Of a stretch of 64,000 nt of DNA, positions 8,718-17,036 are shown in pieces. Position 1 is the first letter of the stretch; each line of letters starts with the position of its first letter. The notes beneath the pieces are model-generated. The model made no database searches. It had not been told where the DNA came from and was given only the letters and a program-made list of their open reading frames with translations. This DNA comes from Stagnimonas aquatica (GTDB taxonomy: Bacteria > Pseudomonadota > Gammaproteobacteria > Nevskiales > Nevskiaceae): NCBI RefSeq assembly GCF_003730135.1, contig NZ_RJVO01000003.1:62001-126000 (forward strand), read 5' to 3'. The position numbers and the translations under genes are program-made.

Positions 8718-9533
8718 TCAGGGTTTGCCGGCGAAGGCTTCGTCGAGGAAATTCTTCATGCGCGCGAACGCCCGCTTGGCGACCTTGGGGTTGTACTCGG
8801 CCTTGCCGGCCCAGTTGGCGTCGGGGTCGGTAAACGAGTGCACGGCGCCGCCGTAGCGCACCAGCTCCCAGTCGGCTTTGGCGGCGCGCATTTCGGTGAG
8901 GAAGGCATCGACCTGTTCGGCCGGCACGAAGGGGTCGGCGTCGCCGTGCAAGGCGAGCACCTTGGCGCGGATCGGCTGGTCCTGCGCCGGACCGGTCAGT
9001 GACAGATTGCCGTGGAAGGAAACCACGGCTGCGGAGTCGTCACCACTGCGGGCCAGTTCCAGCACGCTGGCGCCGCCGAAGCAGAAGCCGATGGCGGCGA
9101 TCTTGTCGAGATCGGCCGGCAGTTTCTTGGCCTTCACCGTGTCGATGGCGGTGCTCTTTGCGGCGATCACCCGGCTGCGCAACAGCGCCCGGTCGGCATA
9201 GATGGCGCCGACCGCCTTGCCGGCCTCGTCGGTGTTCGCCGGCAGCTGGTCGCGGCCGAACATGTCGGCGACGAACACCACGTAGTCCTTGCCGGCGATC
9301 TCGGCAGCCTGCTTGCGGTTGGCGGCATTCGCGCCCAGCCAGTTGGGCACCAGCACCAGTAGCGGGCGCTTGGCCTTTACGGCGGAGTCGTAGATCACAT
9401 AGCCACGGTGGGGAGCGCCGGCGATCTGGTAGTCGACGGCGGTCTCGGTCATTGCGGCCTGGGCGGATGCGGCCATGAGCATGCCTAGCAGGGGTAGGGA
9501 TTTGAGCAGGCGGGGCAGGGATGAGCGAATCAT
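8718..9533 (-). CDS. Secreted dienelactone hydrolase family protein
   Basis: The 271-residue protein starts with a cleavable signal peptide (hydrophobic stretch ending in ASAQAA near residue 26) and continues as an alpha/beta hydrolase of the dienelactone hydrolase family. The nucleophile elbow is GFCFGGASV, with cysteine in place of serine as in true dienelactone hydrolases; the acid is probably the Asp in HGDADPFVP and the base the His in GGAVHSFTDP. Signal peptide and family together suggest a periplasmic esterase or lactonase of unknown substrate. GGAG lies about nine bases upstream of the ATG at 9533. It stands alone, convergent with the carboxylase operon. Confidence 0.87.
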   Translation of the reverse strand: MIRSSLPRLLKSLPLLGMLMAASAQAAMTETAVDYQIAGAPHRGYVIYDSAVKAKRPLLVLVPNWLGANAANRKQAAEIAGKDYVVFVADMFGRDQLPANTDEAGKAVGAIYADRALLRSRVIAAKSTAIDTVKAKKLPADLDKIAAIGFCFGGASVLELARSGDDSAAVVSFHGNLSLTGPAQDQPIRAKVLALHGDADPFVPAEQVDAFLTEMRAAKADWELVRYGGAVHSFTDPDANWAGKAEYNPKVAKRAFARMKNFLDEAFAGKP

Positions 9534-9640
9534 GTGGGGTTCTCCTTGGGAGTGAATGCCTGGCCTCGCTTACGCGGCCAGCAGGGATTCGGATGTGGCA
9601 GCGCGGGTGCGCCGCTTGGCTAGCGTTGACCCCTCCAGGT

Positions 9641-10546
9641 TCAGCGCAGGGTTTCGATCTCGACCGGCACCATACCGGCTCCGGCGAGGCCGGGCTGGCG
9701 CGACCAGTCCCGGTGATTGAACACCTGGCCATCGGCGCGCACCGCCAGCAGCCGCTGCGGGTCGATCTCGGCATGCAGCCACTCTGCCTCGTTCCAACGG
9801 CCCTCGGCCAGCACGCCGTGGTCCGGCAGCCCTCGGTCGGGCGGGGTGTAGACGCCAGCGGCACCGACATTCACGTCCACGGCCGGGCTCCAGGGCGCCT
9901 CGCCCACCAGCGGGGCTTGCACGACCACGCACTGGTTTTCCAGGGCGCGGGCCTGGGCGCCCAGACGCACGCGCCAGTAGCCGGCGGTGGTATCGGTGCA
10001 GCTCGGCGCCAGGATCAGCTCAGCGCCGGCTTCCACCTGGGCGCGGGCGAGCAGCGGGAATTCCACGTCGTAGCAGATGTTGATGCCGATCCGGCCCAGG
10101 GCGGTGTCGAAGACCTTTAGTTGGCGGCCGGCGCTGATGCCCCACTGCTCGGTCTCGAAGCGGGTCATGGTCCACTTGTCCTGCCAGCCGCTGGCGCCGC
10201 TGGGCGCGAACAGTTCGGCGCGATTGCGGTAGACCTCTCCGACCCGCAGGGGGAAGCTGCCGGCCAGGATGTACAGCCGGTACTGCTGCGCCAGGCGTCG
10301 GTGCAGGCTCTGGTAGCCGGCGTACAACTCCTGCAAGGCCTGCAACTGCAGCTGCAGATCGCCGCGTACTGCGGGCGGGAACAGCGCGGCGAGAGACATC
10401 GCCGCGTACTCGGGAAACACCAGCAGATGTGCGCCGTCGTCGGCAGCCTTAGCCACCCAGCGTTCCAACTGGGCTTCCACCGCCTGCCAATCGGCCGGTT
10501 CGCTGACCGGGTACTGGGCGGCGGCGATGCGGAGCAGTGTGCTCAC
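9641..10546 (-). CDS. Carbon-nitrogen hydrolase (nitrilase superfamily)
   Basis: The 301-residue protein has the nitrilase-superfamily catalytic triad: Glu in LLVFPEYAAM, Lys in GWQDKWTMTRFE and Cys in GINICYDVEFP. It should hydrolyse an amide or nitrile; substrate unknown. The GTG start at 10546 overlaps the TGA stop of the upstream acetyltransferase gene by four bases (GTGA), so translation is probably coupled. Fusions of a GNAT domain with a carbon-nitrogen hydrolase are known in other bacteria, which suggests the two proteins act together. The enzyme is expected in the cytoplasm; no signal peptide is visible. Confidence 0.88.
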   Translation of the reverse strand: MSTLLRIAAAQYPVSEPADWQAVEAQLERWVAKAADDGAHLLVFPEYAAMSLAALFPPAVRGDLQLQLQALQELYAGYQSLHRRLAQQYRLYILAGSFPLRVGEVYRNRAELFAPSGASGWQDKWTMTRFETEQWGISAGRQLKVFDTALGRIGINICYDVEFPLLARAQVEAGAELILAPSCTDTTAGYWRVRLGAQARALENQCVVVQAPLVGEAPWSPAVDVNVGAAGVYTPPDRGLPDHGVLAEGRWNEAEWLHAEIDPQRLLAVRADGQVFNHRDWSRQPGLAGAGMVPVEIETLR

Positions 10547-11133
10547 AGGGTTTTCAGCCAGTAGGTGAGCGGGTGCCGGCTGGGCGCTGGCTCGCCGAGG
10601 TCCTGCCAGTCGAAGTGGCAGACCAGATCCGGCTGGCGTTGGTAGCCGCGCCGCTGCCAGAAGCCATCGTTGGACAGGTAGCCAGCGGGCTTGAGCGGGT
10701 GCTGCTCGGGGCGGTCCACGGCGCAGAAGGCGCAGTGCCCTAGGCCCAGTTGGCGGGCGTGCGCCTCGCGTTCGGCAAAAAAGCGCAGGCCGACGCCGCG
10801 GCCGCGATATGGGCTCAGCACCACCGACTCGCCGAAGTAGAGGATGTCCGAGGTGTCGATGTTCGCGCGCAGGAAGGGCTCCTGCATTTCCGGGCTGGCC
10901 TCGCGTAGCGGCAGCGCGGTGGTGGCGGCTATGCAGGTCTGCGCATCCCAGGCGAGGACTGCCAGGCTGTCGGGGCAGCGGCTGTAGGTTTCCAGGTAGT
11001 GGCGCTCGTATTCCATGCTGCCCTCGTACAGATAAGGCCAATCACGGAACACTTGCAGGCGCAGTGCGGCCAGGGGTTCCAGCCGGCTGGCGATGACTTC
11101 GCCCCGCACCAGTTCGTAGCGCAACTCGGACAT
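10543..11133 (-). CDS. GNAT-family N-acetyltransferase
   Basis: The 196-residue protein carries the acetyl-CoA-binding motif A of the GNAT fold (VVLSPYRGRGVGLRFF) in its middle and ends with GFWQRRGYQRQPDLVCHF, typical of this family. The acceptor is unknown. Its stop overlaps the start of the nitrilase-family gene by four bases, and the ketosteroid isomerase-related gene ends 11 bases upstream of its start, so it is the middle gene of a tight three-gene operon. Bifunctional GNAT/amidohydrolase proteins elsewhere suggest acetylation and amide cleavage of the same compound class. Confidence 0.86.
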   Translation of the reverse strand: MSELRYELVRGEVIASRLEPLAALRLQVFRDWPYLYEGSMEYERHYLETYSRCPDSLAVLAWDAQTCIAATTALPLREASPEMQEPFLRANIDTSDILYFGESVVLSPYRGRGVGLRFFAEREAHARQLGLGHCAFCAVDRPEQHPLKPAGYLSNDGFWQRRGYQRQPDLVCHFDWQDLGEPAPSRHPLTYWLKTL

Positions 11134-11144
11134 CGGCGTCGGGC

Positions 11145-11552
11145 TCAGGCGCCGACCTGGTGCAGCCAGTCCTGCAGATTGTAGAAATTGCTGATGCGCG
11201 CGACCTTGCCGTCACGGATGTCGAAGAAGGCGCCGGCCGGCAGGCGGTAAGTCTGGCCGCGCGCTTCGGGCAGGCCCTCGTCGGTCTTCAGGTATTCGCC
11301 CAGCACGGTGAACTCGGCGGCGGCGCGACGACCATCCTCGCTGGCGAACACGCAGAGATCGACGATCTGCTCGCGGTAGCTGCGGTTCATCCGCTCCATG
11401 AAGGCGACGAAGGCGGCGCGACCGGTCTCGCGACCACCCTGGTTGATGTCGTGGGCGACGTCGTCGCTGAGCATGGACAGGAAGGCGGACATGTCGCCAG
11501 CGTTGAAGGCGGCGTAGTAGTTCTCGATCAGCGTGCGGGTGGCGGCGGTCAT
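11145..11552 (-). CDS. Ketosteroid isomerase-related protein (SnoaL/NTF2 fold)
   Basis: The 135-residue protein has the cone-shaped NTF2 fold pattern: YYAAFNAGDMSAFLSMLSDDV at the start and GAFFDIRDGKVARISNFYNL at the end. Sequence details such as DINQGGRETG and LPAGAFFDIRDG match, from memory, the ketosteroid isomerase-related family TIGR02096. The ATG at 11552 begins exactly where family similarity begins; longer readings run into the terminator upstream. It is the first gene of the operon with the acetyltransferase and the nitrilase homologue. No reaction can be assigned; proteins of this fold bind small hydrophobic ligands. Confidence 0.85.
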   Translation of the reverse strand: MTAATRTLIENYYAAFNAGDMSAFLSMLSDDVAHDINQGGRETGRAAFVAFMERMNRSYREQIVDLCVFASEDGRRAAAEFTVLGEYLKTDEGLPEARGQTYRLPAGAFFDIRDGKVARISNFYNLQDWLHQVGA

Positions 11553-11581
11553 GGGTTTGGGCGCGATGGATGGCGGGCAAT

Positions 11582-11614
11582 AAAAAACCCGGCGGATGTT
11601 GCCATCCGCCGGGT
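11582..11614 (-). terminator. Rho-independent terminator of the OmpA-family gene
   Basis: On the minus strand the sequence reads ACCCGGCGGATG-GCAA-CATCCGCCGGGTTTTTT. It lies 34 bases past the stop of the OmpA-family gene and before the next operon in the same direction, so it separates the two transcripts. Confidence 0.9.
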
Positions 11615-11647
11615 CCGGTCTGCCAGCCGTTGGGCTGTCGGCAAACC

Positions 11648-13141
11648 TTAGTTGGTCACCTTGAATTCGACGCGACGGTTGTTGTCGCGGCCGGCTTCGG
11701 TGAGGTTGGTGTCGATCGGCACGCTCTCGCCATAACCCACCGGCTTGAGATTGGCCGGGTTGACGCCGTTGTCGACCAGGAACTTCTTGACCACGTTGGA
11801 GCGGCGCTCCGAGAGGCCCAGGTTGTAGGCGTCGGTGCCGACATCGTCGGTGTGGCCTTCGACATCCACCTTGACGTCCGGGTAGCTCAGCAGCGTCACC
11901 GCCACCTCGGCCAGGATTTCCTTGGAGGGTTCGGTCAGGCGGTCGGAGTCGAACTCGAACTTGACGCCGCGCAGGATGAAGCGCTGATCCAGCGCGCAAC
12001 CCTTCTTGTCCACCGCCTCGCCCGGGCGCGGACGGCGGCAGTCACCCTTCAGCGCGCAGCCGTTCGGCAGCACCTTCAGGCCGGGCGGGGTGTTCGGGCA
12101 TTCGTCGAGGTAGTCGGGGATGCCGTCGCCATCGCTGTCAAGCGGGCAGCCGTCCTTGCCGACCGGGATGTCCTTGGGCGAATCCGGGCACTTGTCGAGG
12201 TAGTCCGGCACGCCGTCGCCGTCCTTGTCGACGAAGGGGCAGCCGCGGGCATCGACCTGGGTGCCCGGAGGGGTGTTCGGGCACTGGTCGAGGTGGTCGG
12301 GCACGCCGTCACCGTCGCTATCGAGCGGGCAGCCATCCTTGCCGGTGGGCACGCCCTTGGGGGTGCCGGGGCACTTGTCGAGGTAGTCGAGCACGCCATC
12401 GCCGTCGGCATCGGCCGGGCAACCATCCTTGTTGACGACCACGCCCTTGGGGGTGCCGGGACACTTGTCCAGGTAGTCCGGCACGCCGTCGCCATCGAGA
12501 TCGGTGGGGCAGCCGTCGGAGTACACCTTCACGCCGCGCGGGGTGTCGGGGCACTTGTCCTGACTGTTGGGCACGCCGTCGCCGTCGGAGTCATCCGGGT
12601 CGGCGCCAAACTTGTAGCGGATGCCGACGGTGCCGGTGCCGACGTTGAAGGTCTTGTCGCTGACCGGGCCCGAAGCCGACACGAAGTCGAGGTTGTAGCG
12701 GCCGTCCAGACGCAGATCCAGGCTCTTGGTGATGCTGATGAAGGCACCGCCGCCGAGGCCGATACCGGCGCCCGACAGGCTCTCGCCCAGGAAGTCGATG
12801 GCGTGGAAATTACCGTTGGCCAGCAGGTAGGGGCGAATCTTTTCCCCCTGCGGCGTCAGGTAGGCCAGGGCATTGATGCCGAAGATGCTGCGCTCGTAAT
12901 CGTTGCCGGAGGGCAGGTTGTCGACGCTCTGGCTGCCAGTGGCCAATTCCAATTCGACGCCAAAGTTGGGCAGCACGTCGCGGCCCGCAGCAATACCGAA
13001 ATGTGCGCCGCCGCCGGTACCAGAGAAAATTGCACCAATCGAGGGGGAGACGTACCACCGGTAGTCCGGTTCTGCGGCCTGCGCAGCGGCCACCAGTCCG
13101 ACGGTGGCCAGCACCGTGTACAACCATTTAATCCGCTTCAT
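11648..13141 (-). CDS. OmpA-family outer-membrane protein with thrombospondin type 3 repeats
   Basis: The 497-residue protein has a signal peptide (cleavage probably after AAQA, about residue 22) and an N-terminal beta-barrel domain to about residue 185. Six calcium-binding thrombospondin type 3 repeats of about 30 residues follow, each built on DxDGDGVPDYLDKCP...GCP. A C-terminal OmpA peptidoglycan-binding domain ends it, with VEGHTDDVGTDAYNLGLSERR. It should span the outer membrane and tether it to peptidoglycan, much like OprF-type proteins. Two starts are possible (13141 MKRIKW, 13150 MTLMKR); the first gives the cleaner signal peptide. It is divergent from the Ig-like lipoprotein gene. 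Confidence 0.92.
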   Translation of the reverse strand: MKRIKWLYTVLATVGLVAAAQAAEPDYRWYVSPSIGAIFSGTGGGAHFGIAAGRDVLPNFGVELELATGSQSVDNLPSGNDYERSIFGINALAYLTPQGEKIRPYLLANGNFHAIDFLGESLSGAGIGLGGGAFISITKSLDLRLDGRYNLDFVSASGPVSDKTFNVGTGTVGIRYKFGADPDDSDGDGVPNSQDKCPDTPRGVKVYSDGCPTDLDGDGVPDYLDKCPGTPKGVVVNKDGCPADADGDGVLDYLDKCPGTPKGVPTGKDGCPLDSDGDGVPDHLDQCPNTPPGTQVDARGCPFVDKDGDGVPDYLDKCPDSPKDIPVGKDGCPLDSDGDGIPDYLDECPNTPPGLKVLPNGCALKGDCRRPRPGEAVDKKGCALDQRFILRGVKFEFDSDRLTEPSKEILAEVAVTLLSYPDVKVDVEGHTDDVGTDAYNLGLSERRSNVVKKFLVDNGVNPANLKPVGYGESVPIDTNLTEAGRDNNRRVEFKVTN

Positions 13142-13369
13142 GAGTGTCATCCGTGGATGCTGCCGTTGCGTTAAGAGTTCTTGATCATCGTGGCCCCACA
13201 GGTCCCGACTTGTGGTGCAAGAGTTGCATGTACTACCGCTGAGCCACGACTTTTCGACCGCTCTTCCGATTATGATTCGCTGAGGGCGGCGTCGTAAACC
13301 GTCCAACAGCATGGAAACGGAAAGAATTTTGTGTCAGCCTCCACCAATCTCGGGACAGGGGAATTTCAG

Positions 13370-15400
13370 ATGATGCGCTTTGCGTGGTTAGCGGTTGCCG
13401 CCTCTATTTTGGTGTCGGCTTGCGGTGGTGGGGTGGAAAGCCCGAATTTTGACGACCAGGTGGTCGGCGTGAAGATCATGCCGAACCCGGCCAGTGTCGA
13501 TGTCGGCGGCTCTACGCAGCTGGTGGCCCAGGGTCTCTACACCCTGCCGCCCGGCAGCACGGCCACGGCCTACCCCTGCGGTACGAACTTCTGCTCGCTG
13601 GGTCCTGCCCCGTCCAGCATTACCTGGGCCACCGACTCCAGCGGCTCCGGCGCCACCATCAGCGTGGACCCGAGCACCGGTTTGGTGCGAGGCCTGCGTC
13701 ATGGCACGGGCACCGTGCGCGCCCAGTTCCGCAACTTCACCGACAGCGCTTCGGTGCTGGTCGGCGGTGAGGTGCTGACCGATGTGACCTTGATTTCCAC
13801 GGAAGCGGGTGGCACCACCACCACGGCTCTGGGGCGTTCGATTTCCTACGGCGCCACCGGCACCTACACGACTTACACCTGCTCGACCAGCACTTCCACT
13901 TGCCCGGTGTCCTCGACGCGCACCGCTCCGGTCAGCGTCAGCTGGGCCTTGGCAAACCCGGCGGTCGGCTCGGCGACCCCGGTTCAGGGTAGCGACACCG
14001 TGGTCCAGAGCCTCCAGCAGGGCGTGACCACCCTGCGCGCCACCGTAACCAATGCCGAAGGTGAGCTGATCACCCGCAGCATCGGCTTCTCGGTGACCCA
14101 GCCGGTTCTGGAAGAGATCGTGATCGCGCCGGACAACCAGTCGGCTCCGGTCGGCACCACCAAGAACTTCACCGTGACCGGGCGTTACAGCAACAGCTCG
14201 ACCTTCGGTGAAATTCCGACTTCGGCGGTGGACATCAAATGGACGTCTTCGCAGGCTGATTACGCCACCGTGATCGAGGGTCCGAGCACCAGCACCGTGG
14301 CGACTGCGGTCTCGACCGGTTCCTCGGCGCCGAACTCGACCGTCACTGTCACCATCACCGCCCGCGCCCTTGATAAGAGCAACACGCCCATCAAGGACGA
14401 GAACGGCAATGACATCACCGATACCGCCTTGTTCGTGGTGACCCAGGCCGATCTGCTGGAAGTGCTGCAGGCCTGCCCGGTGTCGACCACTACCGGTCTT
14501 GTCGAATGCCCGTCCGGTGCGGTTGATGGTTTCAACCTGCCGGCGTCGACCTCCACGACCACCCCCGACTCCAAGCGGGAAGTGCGTCTGCTCGGCCGGT
14601 TCAGCAACAGCGACGAGCCCCAGGAGATCAGCGACAGCTTCATCAACTGGACGGCTTCCAGCAATCTGGCCACGGTCAACACCCAGGGTATCGTCACTGC
14701 CGGCACCGCGACCGGTGCGGTGGTGGTGACTGGCACGATCAAGACGGGTGTCTACCCGAACGCGACCGTGCGCAGCGACTCCATCCAGGTGACGCTCACC
14801 GACCGTGTCTGCGTGATCCCGCTGCGGGCGGCGGACGGCGCCACCGTTTCCGGTACCCCCACGCCCTCGACGCTGCCGATCTTCGGCAACGCCTCGGGTG
14901 TCACCGACGCCGGCAACGTGATTGACGAAGACGTGAACAACGCCGCGACGGTCGCGCTGGCCTCCGGTCCGCTGGATGCCAACATCCGTCTCGCCGTGTC
15001 TGCGGCGGCGGGTATCGAATTCCCGGCCGAGGGCCGCATCGGCTTCATCATCGAGCGTGCGAACAACAGCGCTTTCGTTCCGGCCGATCCCGCCAACAAC
15101 GCCGGTCTGAAGTTGTCGGTGTGGTCTGGCGGCACCGAGTACCAGGGTGGCACCTTGTCGGTTAATCCCCTGCCGGGCGCCAGCTCCAGCAACCGCGTCC
15201 GTGAGTTGATCACGGTGCCGACGCCGACCACCAAGCCGACCTTCAGCCGCGTGGACATGACGCTGACGGTGCCGGGCTACCTCACCAGCGATCCGATCAT
15301 CATCGGGCCGGTGCTTGGCCTGCTGGAGTCCCTGCTGCTGGGTGGTACCACCGAGTTCGCCGTCTATGGCTCTTGCGCCAAGGCGGAACTGCCCAAGTAA
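13370..15400 (+). CDS. Secreted lipoprotein with bacterial Ig-like domains
   Basis: The 676-residue protein begins with a lipoprotein signal peptide whose lipobox VSAC places the lipidated cysteine at residue 18, followed by a glycine run. The rest is Ser/Thr-rich beta structure with several Ig-like (BIG2-type) modules; VVGVKIMPNPASVDVGGSTQ and SVDPSTGLVRGL are characteristic, and similar VxxG turns recur near residues 240, 370 and 440. Such proteins are usually surface-exposed adhesive or structural lipoproteins. The start at 13370 follows a GGGG-containing stretch; an upstream frame from 13331 lacks a signal. It is divergent from the OmpA-family gene with about 230 bases between starts and ends at its own terminator. 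Confidence 0.85.
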   Translation: MMRFAWLAVAASILVSACGGGVESPNFDDQVVGVKIMPNPASVDVGGSTQLVAQGLYTLPPGSTATAYPCGTNFCSLGPAPSSITWATDSSGSGATISVDPSTGLVRGLRHGTGTVRAQFRNFTDSASVLVGGEVLTDVTLISTEAGGTTTTALGRSISYGATGTYTTYTCSTSTSTCPVSSTRTAPVSVSWALANPAVGSATPVQGSDTVVQSLQQGVTTLRATVTNAEGELITRSIGFSVTQPVLEEIVIAPDNQSAPVGTTKNFTVTGRYSNSSTFGEIPTSAVDIKWTSSQADYATVIEGPSTSTVATAVSTGSSAPNSTVTVTITARALDKSNTPIKDENGNDITDTALFVVTQADLLEVLQACPVSTTTGLVECPSGAVDGFNLPASTSTTTPDSKREVRLLGRFSNSDEPQEISDSFINWTASSNLATVNTQGIVTAGTATGAVVVTGTIKTGVYPNATVRSDSIQVTLTDRVCVIPLRAADGATVSGTPTPSTLPIFGNASGVTDAGNVIDEDVNNAATVALASGPLDANIRLAVSAAAGIEFPAEGRIGFIIERANNSAFVPADPANNAGLKLSVWSGGTEYQGGTLSVNPLPGASSSNRVRELITVPTPTTKPTFSRVDMTLTVPGYLTSDPIIIGPVLGLLESLLLGGTTEFAVYGSCAKAELPK

Positions 15401-15417
15401 GCTGGATCAGTTGCAAC

Positions 15418-15447
15418 AAAAGGGCGCCGATTGGCGCCCTTTTTTTG
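15418..15447 (+). terminator. Rho-independent terminator
   Basis: AAAAGGGCGCC-GATT-GGCGCCCTTTTTTT lies 17 bases past the stop of the Ig-like lipoprotein gene. The flanks GCAACAAAA and TTTTTTTGTGC resemble those of other terminators in the window. Confidence 0.92.
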
Positions 15448-15469
15448 TGCTCGGATTTCAGGGGCCAGT

Positions 15470-15784
15470 AGCCCATCTGCTTGCTGACCAAAGCCTTACA
15501 TGGTTTTCAGCGAGCCGCCGCCGATGGTGAGTGCCTTGGTCTCGCGGTGCGCCGGCGACACGGTGTCTTGGGTCCGGCCATTGGCCGGGCACAAGTGGGT
15601 GCGGGAGCCGGCGTCTACCGCGTCAGTACCCCATCTGCTTGCCGGCGAGATCCTTCATGATCTCCAGCGAGCCACTGCGGATGGTCAGTACCTTGGTCTC
15701 GCGGTGCGCTGGCGACACGGTGTCTTGGGTCCGGCCATTGGCCGGGCACAAGTGGGTGCGGGAGCCGGCGTCTACCGCGTCAAT
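15470..15784. repeat. Two extra tandem copies (157-158 bp) of the acyl-CoA dehydrogenase 3' end plus a spacer
   Basis: This non-coding stretch between the terminator and the dehydrogenase holds two further copies of the gene's last 80 or so bases. Each is followed by a spacer containing GCGACACGGTGTC, CCGGCCATTGGCCGG and GTGGGTGCGGGAGC. The unit begins at 15470, 15628 and, in the gene itself, at 15785, so the period is 157-158. The copy next to the gene is nearly identical to it (ACCCCATCTGCTTGCCGGCG recurs exactly), while the outer copy has diverged in the middle. No intact gene lies here; on the minus strand the copies still spell KxLTIGGGSL. Confidence 0.88.
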
Positions 15785-16931
15785 ACCCCATCTGCTTGCC
15801 GGCGAGATCCTTCATGATCTCCAGTGAGCCACCGCCGATGGTCAGTACCTTGGTCTCGCGGTAGATGCGCTCCACCCGGGAACCCCGCAGGTAGCCGGCA
15901 CCGCCCAGAATCTGCATGGCTTCGTTGGCGATCCATTCCAGCGCGGTGCAGGCGTGGTTCTTCAGCAGGCAGACTTCGGCGACCGGCATCTGCTTGTGGC
16001 TGACCCGCCAGGCCAGGATGTCGAGATGCGCTTTGACCGCGTCCAGGCGCATCTTCATGTCGGCCAGCTTGTGACGGATCACCTGGTTGCGGATCAGCGG
16101 TTTGCCGAAGGTCTGCCGCTCCCGGGCGTAGATGAGGCTGTCCTCGTAGCAGACCTTGGCGAAGGCCCAGGCCTGGGTGGCGAGCATGATCCGCTCCTGG
16201 TTGAAGTTCATCATGATCGCCATGAAGCCCATGTTCTCGGCGCCGATGCGGTTGGCGACCGGCACCCGGCAATCCTGGAAGTACAGGCTGGCCGTGTCCG
16301 ACGCCCACCAGCCCATCTTCTGCAGCGGCGAGCGGCTGAAGCCGGGGGTGCCGGCCTCGATCACCAGCAGGGAAATGCCGCCCATGCCTTCGCCGCCGGT
16401 GCGTACCGCGCAGGTGATGTAGTCGGCGCGCATGCCGGAGGTGATGAAGGTCTTCGAGCCGTTCACCAGATAGTGCTCGCCATCGCGCACCGCGCGGGTC
16501 TTGAGCGCGGCGACGTCGGAACCGCCGGAGGGCTCGGTGATCGCCAGTGCGCCGATTTTCTCGCCGGCCAGGACCGGCGCGGCGAAGCGCGCGATCTGCT
16601 CCGCGCTGCCGGTGTGACAGATCGGTGGAGTGGCGATGCCGTGGCTCATCAGCGAGGCGATCAGGCCGCCGCTGCCGGCGCGCGCCAGTTCCTCGGTGAG
16701 AACGATCATGTAGAACAGGTCCGGCACCTCGACGCCGCCCGCGCGCTCCGGGAAGCCGATCTGCAACAGACCCGCGTCGGCGGCCTTGCGATGCAGTTCG
16801 CGCGGCAGCTCCTCGGCCGCCTCCCAGCGCTCGATATGAGGAACAATCTCTCTTTCCACAAACCGTCTTACCTGGGCGCGAAAGTCCTCGTGTTCTTGAT
16901 TGTAGAAAGGACTAGCGGCGGATACAGGCAT
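15780..16931 (-). CDS. Acyl-CoA dehydrogenase family protein
   Basis: The 383-residue protein is a complete acyl-CoA dehydrogenase: an N-terminal helical domain, FAD-contacting motifs ITEPSGGSDVAALKT and FITSGMRADYITCAV in the middle, and a C-terminal domain with ERQTFGKPLIRNQ and MQILGGAGYLRG. The substrate cannot be read from the sequence; pairing with a divergent acyl-CoA synthetase suggests fatty-acid breakdown. The start at 16931 is chosen because GGAG lies six bases upstream; the ATG at 16937 touches that GGAG. The last 80 bases of the gene are copied twice downstream, with the genic copy intact (ends DLAGKQMGY). Confidence 0.9.
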   Translation of the reverse strand: MPVSAASPFYNQEHEDFRAQVRRFVEREIVPHIERWEAAEELPRELHRKAADAGLLQIGFPERAGGVEVPDLFYMIVLTEELARAGSGGLIASLMSHGIATPPICHTGSAEQIARFAAPVLAGEKIGALAITEPSGGSDVAALKTRAVRDGEHYLVNGSKTFITSGMRADYITCAVRTGGEGMGGISLLVIEAGTPGFSRSPLQKMGWWASDTASLYFQDCRVPVANRIGAENMGFMAIMMNFNQERIMLATQAWAFAKVCYEDSLIYARERQTFGKPLIRNQVIRHKLADMKMRLDAVKAHLDILAWRVSHKQMPVAEVCLLKNHACTALEWIANEAMQILGGAGYLRGSRVERIYRETKVLTIGGGSLEIMKDLAGKQMGY

Positions 16932-17036
16932 TTCCATCTCCTTCGGAAAACGGTGTTCCGCAGGTTACGGGAGATGGTGGCGATGCGCTAGCATCGACGC
17001 ACAACGAGAACCGCCCGAGCGTATGGAGGAGAGTCC

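Noticed and set aside
12070-12590. Tandem DNA repeats resembling a CRISPR or minisatellite
   Set aside because: They are codons of the thrombospondin type 3 repeats, in frame and about 90 bases apart, with calcium-ligand residues conserved.
15500-15827. Small open frames on the plus strand through the tandem repeats
   Set aside because: They simply translate the repeat and stop within it; no ribosome-binding site or family likeness.
15470-15870. A short CRISPR array
   Set aside because: Units of 157 bases match the end of the acyl-CoA dehydrogenase gene, and there are no short repeats with unique spacers.
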